In this document: one piece after another, positions 8,761-16,906 of the stretch | Layout: each line of letters opens with the position of its first letter | How positions within the stretch are numbered: position 1 is the first letter of the stretch | Origin: Subdoligranulum sp. | GTDB taxonomy: Bacteria; Bacillota; Clostridia; Oscillospirales; Ruminococcaceae | Assembly: GCA_004555405.1 (NCBI GenBank) | Contig: SFIE01000002.1 | Location: 62,001 to 126,000 of the forward strand | DNA: 64,000 bases | Direction: 5' to 3' | Position numbers and translations under genes: made by a program | The notes under the pieces: generated by a model | What the model saw: the letters and a program-made list of their open reading frames with translations, nothing else | Database searches by the model: none | What the model was told of the DNA's origin: nothing

Positions 8761-9693
8761 ATGCTGACTTTCCGCGAACTTACTCTTGCCGATAAGCCCG
8801 TGGTGGATCGTTTGACCGCACTGGAAAATGACCGCCTGTGTGAACACTGCTTTGCGGATATTTTTATCTGGCGCGGCCACTATAACACCCAAATCGCCTT
8901 TTGGAAGGACTATTGCCTGCTGCGTATGCAAAGCCGCATGGACGGCAGCTATGCATGGCTGGCCCCCATCGGGCAGGGAGATCTGGCCGAGGCTGTGGCC
9001 CTGCTGGAACAGGATGCCCAAAGCCTGGGCGTGCCCTTTTTGATGTGCTCGATCTCTGAGAGCATGAAGGAAAAGCTCGAGAAAGCCCTGCCGGAGCGCT
9101 ATGTGTACGAAACCAGCGAGGATGCGTGGGATTATATCTACCTTGCCGAAAAGCTCAAAACGCTTTCGGGCTCTAAGCTGCAAACCAAGCGCAATCTGGC
9201 CAACCGTTTTCAGAATGCTTATGAGGGCCGCTGGTCCTTTGAGGCCATCACCGAGCAAAACAAGGCCGAAGCCTATGCGTTTCATCTGGAATGGGGCCAA
9301 AAGAATGACCATATGTGTACCGCGGATTTCCATGGCGAAACCTGTGCTGTGCGCATTGCCATAGATCATTTTGCCCAGCTGCAGATGCAGGGCGGCATTC
9401 TGCGGTTGGACGGCAGGATCATTGCGTTTACGCTGGGCTGCCAAAGCGGCCCCGATACCATGGTGGTGCAGATCGAAAAAGCCGACGGCACGATCGACGG
9501 CGCTTATCAGATGATCAACCGTGAATTTGTGAAAACCTTTGCTCCGCAGATCGTGTATGTGAACCGGGAGGAGGATCTTGGCCTGCCGGGGCTGCGCCAG
9601 GCAAAGCGCGGCTATAAACCCGTGATGATGGGCGTTAAGTACACGGCATCGCGCAAGCCGATCCCCACCGAGGAGATCAAGGAGCTGTTTTAA
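8761..9693 (+). CDS. DUF2156 (GNAT-fold) protein
   Basis: 310 aa. The N-terminal pattern (FRELTLADKPVV, CEHCFADIFIWR) and the C-terminal REEDLGLPGLRQAKRGYKP match DUF2156 proteins. These have a GNAT-like fold resembling the aminoacyl-transferase domain of lysylphosphatidylglycerol synthase, but are soluble here: no membrane segments are visible. Biochemical function is not established for this group. A TTGAGG box precedes the ATG. It follows the dehydratase-like gene by 85 bases without a clear terminator and could be read through from it. Confidence 0.8.
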   Translation: MLTFRELTLADKPVVDRLTALENDRLCEHCFADIFIWRGHYNTQIAFWKDYCLLRMQSRMDGSYAWLAPIGQGDLAEAVALLEQDAQSLGVPFLMCSISESMKEKLEKALPERYVYETSEDAWDYIYLAEKLKTLSGSKLQTKRNLANRFQNAYEGRWSFEAITEQNKAEAYAFHLEWGQKNDHMCTADFHGETCAVRIAIDHFAQLQMQGGILRLDGRIIAFTLGCQSGPDTMVVQIEKADGTIDGAYQMINREFVKTFAPQIVYVNREEDLGLPGLRQAKRGYKPVMMGVKYTASRKPIPTEEIKELF

Positions 9694-9760
9694 GGCAGCG
9701 GCGCACCCTGCCTAAGCACGCTGAATGCAGATCTGGCAGCAAAGCTCTGAAAAATCATCA

Positions 9761-9807
9761 AAGCCCTGCGGAACCTGAGAAAAAATCAGTCCGCAGGGCT
9801 TTTCTTT
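9761..9807 (+). terminator. Terminator after the DUF2156 gene
   Basis: AGCCCTGCGGA and TCCGCAGGGCT pair over a 17-base loop, then TTTTCTTT. Confidence 0.85.
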
Positions 9808-9822
9808 GCAGCATATATCCTG

Positions 9823-9828
9823 TATAAT
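9823..9828 (+). promoter_or_regulatory. -10 box of the exonuclease gene
   Basis: TATAAT lies just downstream of the terminator; the -35 (TTTTCT at 9800-9805) is weak and overlaps the T-run. Transcription from about 9835 rules out the GTG at 9837 as a normal start and supports a start at 9885 or 9900. Confidence 0.5.
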
Positions 9829-9884
9829 AAACTGATGTGCCGTTTGCCGGAAAGCAGGCGGAGTGCAAGAATCTCGAAATAGAA

Positions 9885-10874
9885 ATGAGCTTTAAACATA
9901 TGAATCTGATCGTATTTGATCTGGAATGGAATATCGGCTATCAGCCGAAAACCTTTGATTATCACGGCACCGAGCAAACTCTGCGCGGCGAGATCATTCA
10001 GATCGGCGCAGTGAAAATCGATGCAAACGCCCATGTGCTGGATACCTTTCGCATCAATCTGAAGCCCCGCATTTTTAAAAAGCTGCAGCACCACATTGCC
10101 AAGGTGACCGGTATGACCCAGAATGATCTGGATATGGGCGTGCCCATTCGCGAGGGCCTGCAGCAGTTTGTGCGCTGGGCAGGCCCTGATGCTGCGTTTG
10201 CCGAATGGGGCATGGACGATGTGCCCGTACTCAAGCAGAATCTGTATCTGTGCAAGCTGGATGAAAGCTGGCCGAACCGCTGGTACGATCTGCAGCGCGT
10301 ATTTTTAAGCCAGTTTCCCCGCAAAGAGGGCGAGGGCATGACGCTGGAAAGCGTTGTGACCCGGCTGGAGATCCCCACAAGCCGCCCGTTCCACGATGCA
10401 CTGGCGGATGCGCTGTACACCGTGGATGTGTGCCGCAGGCTGGATCTGGAAAAAGGGCTGGCCGAATATCCCACTGAGGAAGCACAGATGCTGGAAAGCC
10501 TTTGCCCGGACCCGGACGGTGACTATCGCGACATTCGCTATTTCTTTGGTTATCTGGAGCGAGAGACCTTCCGCGATGATGCCAAAATGCAAACCGCGCC
10601 CTGCCCGGACTGCGGCCGTGCGCTCAGCCCCGATGAATTCTGGTTCAAGCGCGGCAACACCGGCTATTACACGCTGGCCGAATGCGAATGCGGCAAAAAA
10701 TGGTTCATCCGATTTAAGCTGGCCCGGCGTGACGGCCTGCACTGGAACTTTGCCCGCTGTCTGGAAGCCCCCACGCAGGAGGGGCTGCAAAAGTGGACCA
10801 AGCAAAAGCACCAGCAGCAGGAGCGCTTAAAGCGCCGACTGGAAAAAATGGGCGAACAGCAGGAAGAAGCATAA
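9885..10874 (+). CDS. DEDDh 3'-5' exonuclease with C-terminal zinc-ribbon-like region
   Basis: 329 aa from the ATG at 9885 (9900 is an alternative; neither has a strong ribosome site). The N-terminal RNase T/DnaQ-type domain shows FDLEW (first D and E), EIIQIGAV, AEWGMDDVPVL (third acid) and HDALADALYT near residue 168, the H and D of the DEDDh class. The family removes nucleotides from 3' ends of DNA or RNA with two metal ions. The C-terminus adds PCPDCGR near 239 and CECGKKW near 268, a likely four-cysteine zinc ribbon, then a basic coiled tail. The stop codon TAA is formed with the first base of a MITE. Confidence 0.85.
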   Translation: MSFKHMNLIVFDLEWNIGYQPKTFDYHGTEQTLRGEIIQIGAVKIDANAHVLDTFRINLKPRIFKKLQHHIAKVTGMTQNDLDMGVPIREGLQQFVRWAGPDAAFAEWGMDDVPVLKQNLYLCKLDESWPNRWYDLQRVFLSQFPRKEGEGMTLESVVTRLEIPTSRPFHDALADALYTVDVCRRLDLEKGLAEYPTEEAQMLESLCPDPDGDYRDIRYFFGYLERETFRDDAKMQTAPCPDCGRALSPDEFWFKRGNTGYYTLAECECGKKWFIRFKLARRDGLHWNFARCLEAPTQEGLQKWTKQKHQQQERLKRRLEKMGEQQEEA

Positions 10875-10973
10875 GGCAATCCCGCATAATTCTAAGTGCC
10901 GATACGACGAGCGAGGTGCCGCAGCCGCCGGAACGGCGCTTAAGCCGTAAGGCGGGAATTGTGCGGTGTTGCC
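10874..10973 (+). repeat. Internally deleted MITE copy overlapping a stop codon
   Basis: Both ends are present: AGGCAATCCCGCATAATTC at the left, and GGCGGGAATTGTGCGGTGTTGCC at the right. The central 75 bases of the full element, including the GATAATAC palindrome, are missing. TA at 10872-10873 precedes it and the A of AGGCAA completes the exonuclease stop TAA. Confidence 0.85.
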
Positions 10974-10993
10974 ATAAAAACAGCACGAACAAA

Positions 10994-11041
10994 AGCGGCC
11001 CCCAGCCGCTCCGAAGATCCGGAGCGGCTGGGGGCCGCTGT
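10994..11041 (-). terminator. Strong terminator for the DegV gene
   Basis: AGCGGCCCCCAGCCGCTCCG and its complement form a 20 bp perfect stem. On the minus strand it is followed by TTTTGTT, so it serves the DegV gene. Confidence 0.85.
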
Positions 11042-11052
11042 GCTTATCAAGA

Positions 11053-11895
11053 TCAATAGGCAACGATCATGCCCCTATCCTGTGCATAGAAGCTGGTCAA
11101 ACCGGCGCAGGGCAGAATGGCCACGGGGGCATCGGGCCACAGCTCGTGAATGCCATGCTCCAAAAGGTGGGCACCCTCGGCGTTGTTGCAATGGCTGATC
11201 ACCACGGTGCGCTGGCCGTGGTAATCCATGGCCTGCATCTCTTCCAGAATGCGGGCCAAGCCGCGGCTTTCTCCGCGGGTCTTAAAGAAAAACTCGATGG
11301 AGCCGGTGTCGGTGGCACGGCCCAGCACACGCATATTCAGCTTGCCGGCAATAAAGCCTACCACGCGGTTCACACGGCCGTTTTTGGCAAGGTTTTCAAA
11401 GCTGGCCAGCAGAAACATCAAATGCGTTTCATTGCCGTACTCGCGGGCCTTTTCCACAACCTCGGCAAAGCCGAGCCCCTGGCCGATCCACTCGTTGATC
11501 TTCCAGATGGTCGAGGCAAGTTCACCGCCGCAGGAAAGCAGATCCACCACGGCAATGCGCTTGTCGGGGTATTCCTCCAGCACCATATCCCGCGCCACGC
11601 AGGCGGCATTGTAGCTGCCGGAAAGATTCTGGCTGATGGTCAGGCAGATCACATTGTCGGCCTGCAGATAAGCCTGGGCATATTCCTCGGGGCTGGGGCA
11701 GGCGGTGGTGGAAGCACCGTTGTAGTTGTCCATGGCGGCCATCATTTCGGAAACATTCAGCATGGAGGTGTCGGTGAATTCGCGGCTTCCCACGCGAATT
11801 TTAAAGGGTACAACAGCAAACGAAACCCCCGGAGCGGGGTTTTCAAGGGTGCGGATCTCACAGCAGGAATCGGAAACGATCAGCCAAGAAGCCAT
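11053..11895 (-). CDS. DegV family fatty-acid-binding protein
   Basis: 280 aa, typical for the family. The N-terminus WLIVSDSCCEI corresponds to the conserved (I)VTDS.CDL strand, and the LTISQNLSGSYNAA motif is the hallmark lipid-carboxylate-binding loop. DegV/FakB proteins bind a fatty acid and present it to the FakA kinase for acyl-phosphate formation. No fakA gene is in this window, so a FakB role is only possible. The ATG at 11895 follows GAGGT by eight bases; an upstream TTG two codons earlier is less well placed. It is monocistronic. Confidence 0.9.
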   Translation of the reverse strand: MASWLIVSDSCCEIRTLENPAPGVSFAVVPFKIRVGSREFTDTSMLNVSEMMAAMDNYNGASTTACPSPEEYAQAYLQADNVICLTISQNLSGSYNAACVARDMVLEEYPDKRIAVVDLLSCGGELASTIWKINEWIGQGLGFAEVVEKAREYGNETHLMFLLASFENLAKNGRVNRVVGFIAGKLNMRVLGRATDTGSIEFFFKTRGESRGLARILEEMQAMDYHGQRTVVISHCNNAEGAHLLEHGIHELWPDAPVAILPCAGLTSFYAQDRGMIVAY

Positions 11896-12055
11896 ACACA
11901 ATTACCTCGGTTCTACAAATATCGTGGGCGCAAAAACGCCCCGGTGATAAAAGCCGCAAAAGGCTTTCATCTGGTTTTAAAAACTATGTTGCAATCATTA
12001 TAACGGCTTTGGCGTATGCCGTCAAGAATACAAGCCCGAAACCGCACAAAAAGCC

Positions 12056-12084
12056 TTGCACGGCGGCGCAAAACGGCCTATAAT
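12056..12084 (+). promoter_or_regulatory. Sigma-A promoter of the SGNH hydrolase gene
   Basis: TTGCAC (12056-12061), 17 bases, TATAAT (12079-12084). The leader of about 85 bases then contains a hairpin GGGGCGG..CCGCCCC at 12134-12152. Confidence 0.75.
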
Positions 12085-12177
12085 ATTACTGTATATGGTC
12101 CGGGCAAAAGGTGCCCGAAGCGAAACTTTTCTGGGGGCGGTGATGCCGCCCCTTGCGATATTGCGAGGAAAACAAGT

Positions 12178-13257
12178 ATGGCAAAAAAAATCATGGGTGC
12201 CTACGAAATTGCCAGCCACCGCCGTGTGCGCCGCGCCCAGCTGCGCGTGTGCGTGGCGGCGCTGATCACGGTGGGCCTGCTGGGGGCTGCCGGGGCGACG
12301 ATGGAGCTGCGGGACCGCATTCCCACCACGGCCCCGGAAAGTGCGCCCGCCCAAAGTGAACCTGCCCAGAGCGAGCCCGCCCAAAGTGAGGCACAGCAGC
12401 CGGCCCCGGCGGAGCCGGTGAACAAAAGTGCGTGGAATGTGGGCACTCCGGTGGCGCAAACCCTGGACGCCGCCCACTATTCGCCCGATTGGCGCATGAA
12501 CGCCCTGCCGGCTGTTCCGGCGGTGGAGCTTTCGTATTTTGACACCGCCACCTTTGTGGGCGACAGCCTCACCCAGGGCCTTGAGCTGTATTCCACGGGC
12601 CTGCCCAATGCGCATTACTGCGCCTATAAGAGCATTGGCCCCAATGCGATCGTGAATAAAATGACCCTCACCCGCGCAAACGGCGCACAGGAGGTGGCAT
12701 TGGATGCACTGGTGGCCAGCCAGCCCGACTATGTGTATATGCTGCTGGGCACCAACAGCCTTGTCAGCGTGGGCAATGATGACAGCTTTATAGCCTACTA
12801 CAGCGCCATGATCGATATGTTTAAGGAGGCCCTGCCCGAGGGCGTGATCTATTATGTGCAGGCGATTCCTGCCGTGGCGGCCGATGTGGTGCGCGCCAAG
12901 CCCGGGCTGGACAATGCCCGCATTCAGCAGATCAACTGCCGACTGGCCCAGCTGGCCATGGAAAAGGGCTGCTATTTTATCGACCTGCAGGAAGCGCTCA
13001 CAGGCCCCGACGGCAACCAGATCGCCGAGTATGCCGCCAGGGATGGCATCCACTACAACGCACAGGGCTATCAGGCATGGGTGGACTATCTGCGCACCCA
13101 CACGGCCTACAACAAGCGCAATCCCTATGTGGGCGGCAACCCGTATAAGATCGACCCAGAATATCCGAACGCGGTGTTTGAATACACAGTGTCCACACCG
13201 GAGCCCGCCCCTGAAGAACTCCCCGCCGAAAGCGAACCGCCTGCAGCCGAGGGGTAA
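12178..13257 (+). CDS. Membrane-anchored SGNH/GDSL hydrolase
   Basis: 359 aa. A cytoplasmic basic start is followed by one membrane segment (residues about 23-42), then a linker with repeats of AQSEP, then the SGNH domain. The catalytic features are FVGDSLTQG near 129 (Ser), LLGTNSL (block III Asn) and DGIHYNAQGY near 288 (Asp and His). Such enzymes deacylate extracellular esters, for example acetyl groups of peptidoglycan or glycans; the substrate here is unknown. ATG at 12178 is preceded by GCGAGGAAAA. The C-terminus is again low-complexity (PEPAPEELPAESEPPAAEG). It is monocistronic with its own promoter and terminator. Confidence 0.85.
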   Translation: MAKKIMGAYEIASHRRVRRAQLRVCVAALITVGLLGAAGATMELRDRIPTTAPESAPAQSEPAQSEPAQSEAQQPAPAEPVNKSAWNVGTPVAQTLDAAHYSPDWRMNALPAVPAVELSYFDTATFVGDSLTQGLELYSTGLPNAHYCAYKSIGPNAIVNKMTLTRANGAQEVALDALVASQPDYVYMLLGTNSLVSVGNDDSFIAYYSAMIDMFKEALPEGVIYYVQAIPAVAADVVRAKPGLDNARIQQINCRLAQLAMEKGCYFIDLQEALTGPDGNQIAEYAARDGIHYNAQGYQAWVDYLRTHTAYNKRNPYVGGNPYKIDPEYPNAVFEYTVSTPEPAPEELPAESEPPAAEG

Positions 13258-13270
13258 ACCAAGCCAAATA

Positions 13271-13318
13271 AAGCAGCCGCACGGAAAGCGCTTTTCCGTG
13301 CGGCTGCTTCGTTTTTTA
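13271..13318 (+). terminator. Terminator after the SGNH hydrolase
   Basis: GCAGCCGCACGGAAA pairs with the TTTCCGTGCGGCTGC arm and is followed by TTCGTTTTTT. Confidence 0.9.
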
Positions 13319-13346
13319 CTACAATATATAATATTGCAATAAAATA

Positions 13347-14021
13347 TTACAATTTGTAAAAGCTTGCGCCGGGCCATTCGGCGGCGGCAGAGCCCAAACG
13401 GGGCAAAAGCGAGTCGGGGCTCAGCGCAATGCCCAGCGCGGCTTCCAGGCCGCTTGTCAGCTGCGGCAGAGCCTCGGCATCAAAGGCGTCGTCCAGCGGG
13501 GCGGCAGCGGTTTCGGGCAAATGCAGCACCTCGCACAGCTCGGCACCGTCGCCGGGCTGGATCTCGTCCTCCTCAAACCAATAGTAGGCTTCGCAGTCCT
13601 GTTCATCGTCTGCGGCGCACAGGGTCAGGTTACAGCCCAGATATACGCCGATGCCCAGCACGGGCAGGCCGGTCAGGGCGGCATAGCGGCGCACCTGTTC
13701 GTCCAGATTGTCGGTGCGGATCCGGTCGCCCCAGTACAATGCGGCAAAATCGCCCTGCTGTACCAGCAAAGCCTTTTCGCCGCTGGCCATGCTTTGCAGG
13801 GGCATGCTGCCCGCAAGCTGGCGCAGCTGTGCCTGCTGCACGGCGCGCTGGGCGGGGGTGTGCTCACCATCCATATTTTTTTGCAGCAGCGAGCCCAAAA
13901 GCCCCAGCTGGTTGCGGGTTTGATCGTCCAGCGCGGGGGCGGAGGAAAACTCGGCTTCCAGCGTTTGCAAAAGGGTGTGCAGATCGGTGTCGTTTTCAAT
14001 GCGGAAATAAAGGCTTGCCAT
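13347..14021 (-). CDS. Acidic protein of unknown function
   Basis: 224 aa, strongly acidic (DDEQDCEAYYWFEEDEIQPGD) with no signal peptide or membrane segment. The pattern of a helical N-terminal half (LLQTLEAEF, AVQQAQLRQLA) and a mixed C-terminal half does not match a family I can name. A GGAG site lies near the ATG. It is the last gene of a minus-strand group after the Nudix and flavodoxin genes, 21 bases from the Nudix stop, so the three are probably one operon. Confidence 0.7.
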   Translation of the reverse strand: MASLYFRIENDTDLHTLLQTLEAEFSSAPALDDQTRNQLGLLGSLLQKNMDGEHTPAQRAVQQAQLRQLAGSMPLQSMASGEKALLVQQGDFAALYWGDRIRTDNLDEQVRRYAALTGLPVLGIGVYLGCNLTLCAADDEQDCEAYYWFEEDEIQPGDGAELCEVLHLPETAAAPLDDAFDAEALPQLTSGLEAALGIALSPDSLLPRLGSAAAEWPGASFYKL

Positions 14022-14042
14022 GAAAAAAACTCCTTGCGGTTG

Positions 14043-14624
14043 TTATAATGTGTCTAACAGCGACTGCGTGATGCGCGCCGTCAGCCCCCAGATGCCGTGG
14101 GAGTCATACTCCCAGTAGCGTGTGCGCAAAGTGCGGTCGTAATGCTGGAAAAAGCCCTGCAAAATGGGCGGCGTGTCGGGGGCCGGGGCACCGGGCACAT
14201 GGCTGTACCACCGGGCCGGATGGGCGCGCAGCCATGCCAGCGGCACCGTAAAAAACGAGGCCACCTCGGCATCAGCAGGGCAAATTTCCTGCAGGGCCTC
14301 GGCGGGCAGTGTGCCCACCACAGGCTGCACCCGGCGGCCGCCCGCAAGGGTGTCTGCCGGCAAAAGCCCCGTCAGCGTGATGCAGTGGGGCGCAAGCGCC
14401 ATCTCCTCATAGGTTTCCCGCAGGGCGGTGTCCACCGGGTTTTCACCGGGCTCCACCCGCCCGCCCGGAAAGCATATTTCCCCCGGCTGATGCACGCTGC
14501 CCGAGCGCACTTCGTATAAAAGCGCAGGCCCGGAGGAAAGCTGCACCAGCGGCACCAGCACAGCGGCATCGGCGGGGGGCACAGGGGCACACAGCTGTGC
14601 GCGCAGTTCGGTAAGCGTGGGCAT
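14043..14624 (-). CDS. Nudix hydrolase, CoA-diphosphatase type
   Basis: 193 aa. The Nudix box GGRVEPGENPVDTALRETYEE is present in full (Gx5Ex7REUxEE). The following LLPADTLAGGRRVQPVVG resembles the region after the box in CoA pyrophosphatases, which split CoA into 3',5'-ADP and phosphopantetheine. Assignment to CoA rather than another nucleotide diphosphate is therefore likely but not proven. The start ATG lies 3 bases after the stop of the flavodoxin gene, indicating translational coupling. Confidence 0.85.
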   Translation of the reverse strand: MPTLTELRAQLCAPVPPADAAVLVPLVQLSSGPALLYEVRSGSVHQPGEICFPGGRVEPGENPVDTALRETYEEMALAPHCITLTGLLPADTLAGGRRVQPVVGTLPAEALQEICPADAEVASFFTVPLAWLRAHPARWYSHVPGAPAPDTPPILQGFFQHYDRTLRTRYWEYDSHGIWGLTARITQSLLDTL

Positions 14625-14627
14625 GGC

Positions 14628-15254
14628 TCAGCGAATAAAGCTGGTAAATTGCTTGGGCTCAGCCACGGGCTGCTCAATACCGGCGGCCTTGCCTGCCGCA
14701 ATGCATTTCAGCATCCAAGCCATATTGCGGCCAATGGCGCGCATGGTCTGCAGGCCCTCGGCATCCTGGGCGGCATCCTCGGCCTTGCCGTTGGCGCCAT
14801 GCACCATGGGCCAGTAGCAGCCGCTCACCAGCGGCATATTGTGATAGGCGGGAATTTTAGCCAGTGCATCCAGCGTGGCGGTGGTACCGGCGCGGCGGGC
14901 ACTGGCCACAATGGCGGCGGGCTTAAACTGCAGGTGCTGGCCGCCCGCAATGGAAAGGCGCTGCATAAAGCCCAGCATGCTGCCGTTGGCACAGGCATAG
15001 TATACGGGACTGCCAAACACAACGCCGTCGGCCTCGGCCAGCTTGGGCAGGGCTTCGTTTACGGTGTCGTCAAAAGCGCATTTGCCCAGCTGCTTGCAGG
15101 CCCAGCAGGCCACACAGCCGCCCACGGGCTTGGCGCCAATGTGGAAGATCTCAGTTTCCACGCCGTTTTTTTCCAGCTCGGCGGCCACCTCGGCCAGGGC
15201 AGTATAGGTGCAGCCGTTTTTGTGAGGGCTGCCGTTGATCAAAAGAACCTTCAT
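14628..15254 (-). CDS. Flavodoxin-fold NAD(P)H-dependent oxidoreductase
   Basis: 208 aa. The N-terminus KVLLINGSPHKNGCTYTAL is the FMN phosphate-binding loop of the NADPH-dependent FMN reductase / iron-sulfur flavoprotein group. GGCVACWACKQLGKCAFDD carries a cysteine cluster seen in this group, which may hold a redox centre. VVFGSPVYYACANGSM is the second flavin contact. ATG at 15254 is set by GGAGAG eight bases upstream; a start at 15290 lacks one. It heads the three-gene operon with the Nudix and acidic proteins. The physiological electron acceptor is unknown. Confidence 0.88.
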   Translation of the reverse strand: MKVLLINGSPHKNGCTYTALAEVAAELEKNGVETEIFHIGAKPVGGCVACWACKQLGKCAFDDTVNEALPKLAEADGVVFGSPVYYACANGSMLGFMQRLSIAGGQHLQFKPAAIVASARRAGTTATLDALAKIPAYHNMPLVSGCYWPMVHGANGKAEDAAQDAEGLQTMRAIGRNMAWMLKCIAAGKAAGIEQPVAEPKQFTSFIR

Positions 15255-15364
15255 AGTGCATTCTCTCCATTTCTTATTCGGTGCGGCCATGGGGCCGCAG
15301 TGTGCAGGGTGTATAAAAATATTGTATCATATTTTATGCGCAGAAAAAAGCATTCACCCCCACA

Positions 15365-15393
15365 TTGCGGCGTCGTGCAAAAAACGATATAAT
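15365..15393 (+). promoter_or_regulatory. Candidate promoter of rlmD
   Basis: TTGCGG (15365-15370), 17 bases, TATAAT (15388-15393). It would put the MITE at 15462-15636 inside the rlmD 5' leader. Confidence 0.6.
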
Positions 15394-15402
15394 AAACCCA
15401 AA

Positions 15403-15445
15403 GCAATACCGCACAATTCCCGCCCGGCGGCCCGGGCAGCGGTAT
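15403..15445 (+). repeat. MITE end fragment
   Basis: GCAATACCGCACAATTCCCGCC matches the right-end terminal repeat of the family, read in the opposite orientation, but the rest of the element is absent. Confidence 0.6.
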
Positions 15446-15461
15446 CACTCCGAAAAAATTA

Positions 15462-15636
15462 GGGCAATACCGCATAATTCTAAGTGCCAATACGGCGAGC
15501 GAGGTGCGGCAGATGCTAAGCCAAAAGCACAGATAATACTTTGTTGTATTATCGAGCATTTTGGCAACGCAGATGCCGTGCCGCAGACTCCGGAGCGGTG
15601 CTTAAGCCGTCAGGCGGGAATTGTGCGGTGTTGCCT
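15462..15636 (+). repeat. Full-length MITE copy in the rlmD leader
   Basis: 175 bp, beginning GGGCAATACCGCATAATTC and ending GAATTGTGCGGTGTTGCCT, flanked by TA on both sides (15460-15461, 15637-15638). The centre is GATAATACTTTGTTGTATTATC. The right end lies 28 bases before the rlmD start codon. Confidence 0.9.
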
Positions 15637-15664
15637 TAGGCAACACGAACAGGAGCAGCCCACC

Positions 15665-16837
15665 ATGGAACAAAATCACAAAACCGAACCGAAAACCTGT
15701 GCCCTGCAAAAAAAGCATTGCGGCGGCTGCCCTTTGCTTTCGCAGCCCTATGCTGCACAGCTGGCTGCCAAGCAGGCACGGCTGGAAAAGCTTTTGGGCC
15801 GGTTTGCCAGGGTGCGGCCCATCCTTGGCATGCAAGAGCCGTGGCATTATCGCAACAAGGTGATCTCCACCTTTGCAGCGCAGGGAAAGGGCCTTACCAG
15901 CGGCATTTATGCCCGCGGTACCCACCGTGTGCTGCCGGTGGAAAGCTGCCTTTTGCAAAACGAGACCGCCGATCAAACCGTGCTGGCGGTGCGCGCTGCC
16001 GCCAATGCCTGCCGCCTGCCGCCCTTTGAGGAAGACCGCGGCACCGGCCTTTTGCGGCACTGTGTGGTGCGTGTGGGCAAAACCAGCGGTCAGGTGCTGG
16101 TGGCCATCGTTACCCCCGGAAAAGAATTCCCGGGCAGCCGGAATTTTGTTTCGGCCCTGCGCGCCGAATGCCAAAAGCGCGGCGTAGATCTTGTCACGGT
16201 GGTGCAGAACATCAACCCGCGCAAAACCAGCGCCGTGCTGGGCACCGAGGAAAAAATCCTGTTTGGCCCCGGCGCCATCACCGACACCCTGTGCGGGCTG
16301 CAGTTTGCCATTTCGGCCCGCAGCTTTTATCAGGTGAACCCCGTGCAAACCGAAATTCTGTACCGCACGGCCATAGAATTTGCGGGGCTGAACGGCACGC
16401 AAACCGTGATCGATGCCTACTGCGGCATTGGCACCATCGGCCTGTGCGCCGCAGCCAAGGCCAAAAGCGTGCTGGGCATTGAGCTGAACCCGGCGGCTGC
16501 CCGGGATGCAGCGGCCAACGCCCGGCGCAACCGCGTGGCAAATGCACGCTTTTTGTGCGCCGATGCCACCGAATACATGGTGCAGCTGGCCGCCGAGGGC
16601 GTGCGCCCCGATGTGGTGTTTTTGGACCCGCCCCGTGCGGGCAGCACCCCGGAATTTATTGCCGCGCTGGCAAAAATGGCCCCGAAAAAGGCCGTGTATG
16701 TAAGCTGTGACCCCACCACCCTTGCCCGCGATCTGGCCCTGTTTGCAGCCAAGGGCTACAAAGCCCGCGCTATTCAGCCCGTAGATATGTTCCCGCACAC
16801 GGAGCATATAGAGGTGGTGTGCGAATTGTGCAGATAA
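15665..16837 (+). CDS. rlmD: 23S rRNA (uracil-C5)-methyltransferase, RlmD/RumA family
   Basis: 390 aa. It transfers a methyl group from S-adenosylmethionine to C5 of a uridine in 23S rRNA. Cysteines 12, 19 and 22 (TCALQKKHCGGC) and about 95 (VESC) are the four ligands of the family's 4Fe-4S cluster. The SAM-binding YCGIGTIGL and the catalytic FLDPPRAG near 318 and VSCDP near 346 are intact. There is no N-terminal TRAM domain, so it is a short form; it could also belong to the RlmCD branch. AGGAG precedes ATG 15665; the longer open frame upstream runs through the MITE and is not used. Confidence 0.88.
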   Translation: MEQNHKTEPKTCALQKKHCGGCPLLSQPYAAQLAAKQARLEKLLGRFARVRPILGMQEPWHYRNKVISTFAAQGKGLTSGIYARGTHRVLPVESCLLQNETADQTVLAVRAAANACRLPPFEEDRGTGLLRHCVVRVGKTSGQVLVAIVTPGKEFPGSRNFVSALRAECQKRGVDLVTVVQNINPRKTSAVLGTEEKILFGPGAITDTLCGLQFAISARSFYQVNPVQTEILYRTAIEFAGLNGTQTVIDAYCGIGTIGLCAAAKAKSVLGIELNPAAARDAAANARRNRVANARFLCADATEYMVQLAAEGVRPDVVFLDPPRAGSTPEFIAALAKMAPKKAVYVSCDPTTLARDLALFAAKGYKARAIQPVDMFPHTEHIEVVCELCR

Positions 16838-16906
16838 CAGCCATGCTGCACCCTGCTGCGGCCGGATGATCGCAAATGCACCCTTTCAGAAACGGAACGG
16901 TTTGCC

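Noticed and set aside
12090..12160. A possible riboswitch in the SGNH hydrolase leader
   Set aside because: Hairpins are present, but I could not match them to a known aptamer consensus; c-di-GMP and preQ1 types were considered and do not fit.
12343..12400. Short tandem repeat encoding AQSEP as a mobile or phase-variable element
   Set aside because: The repeats are imperfect and in frame within a linker, as usual for low-complexity wall-spanning segments.
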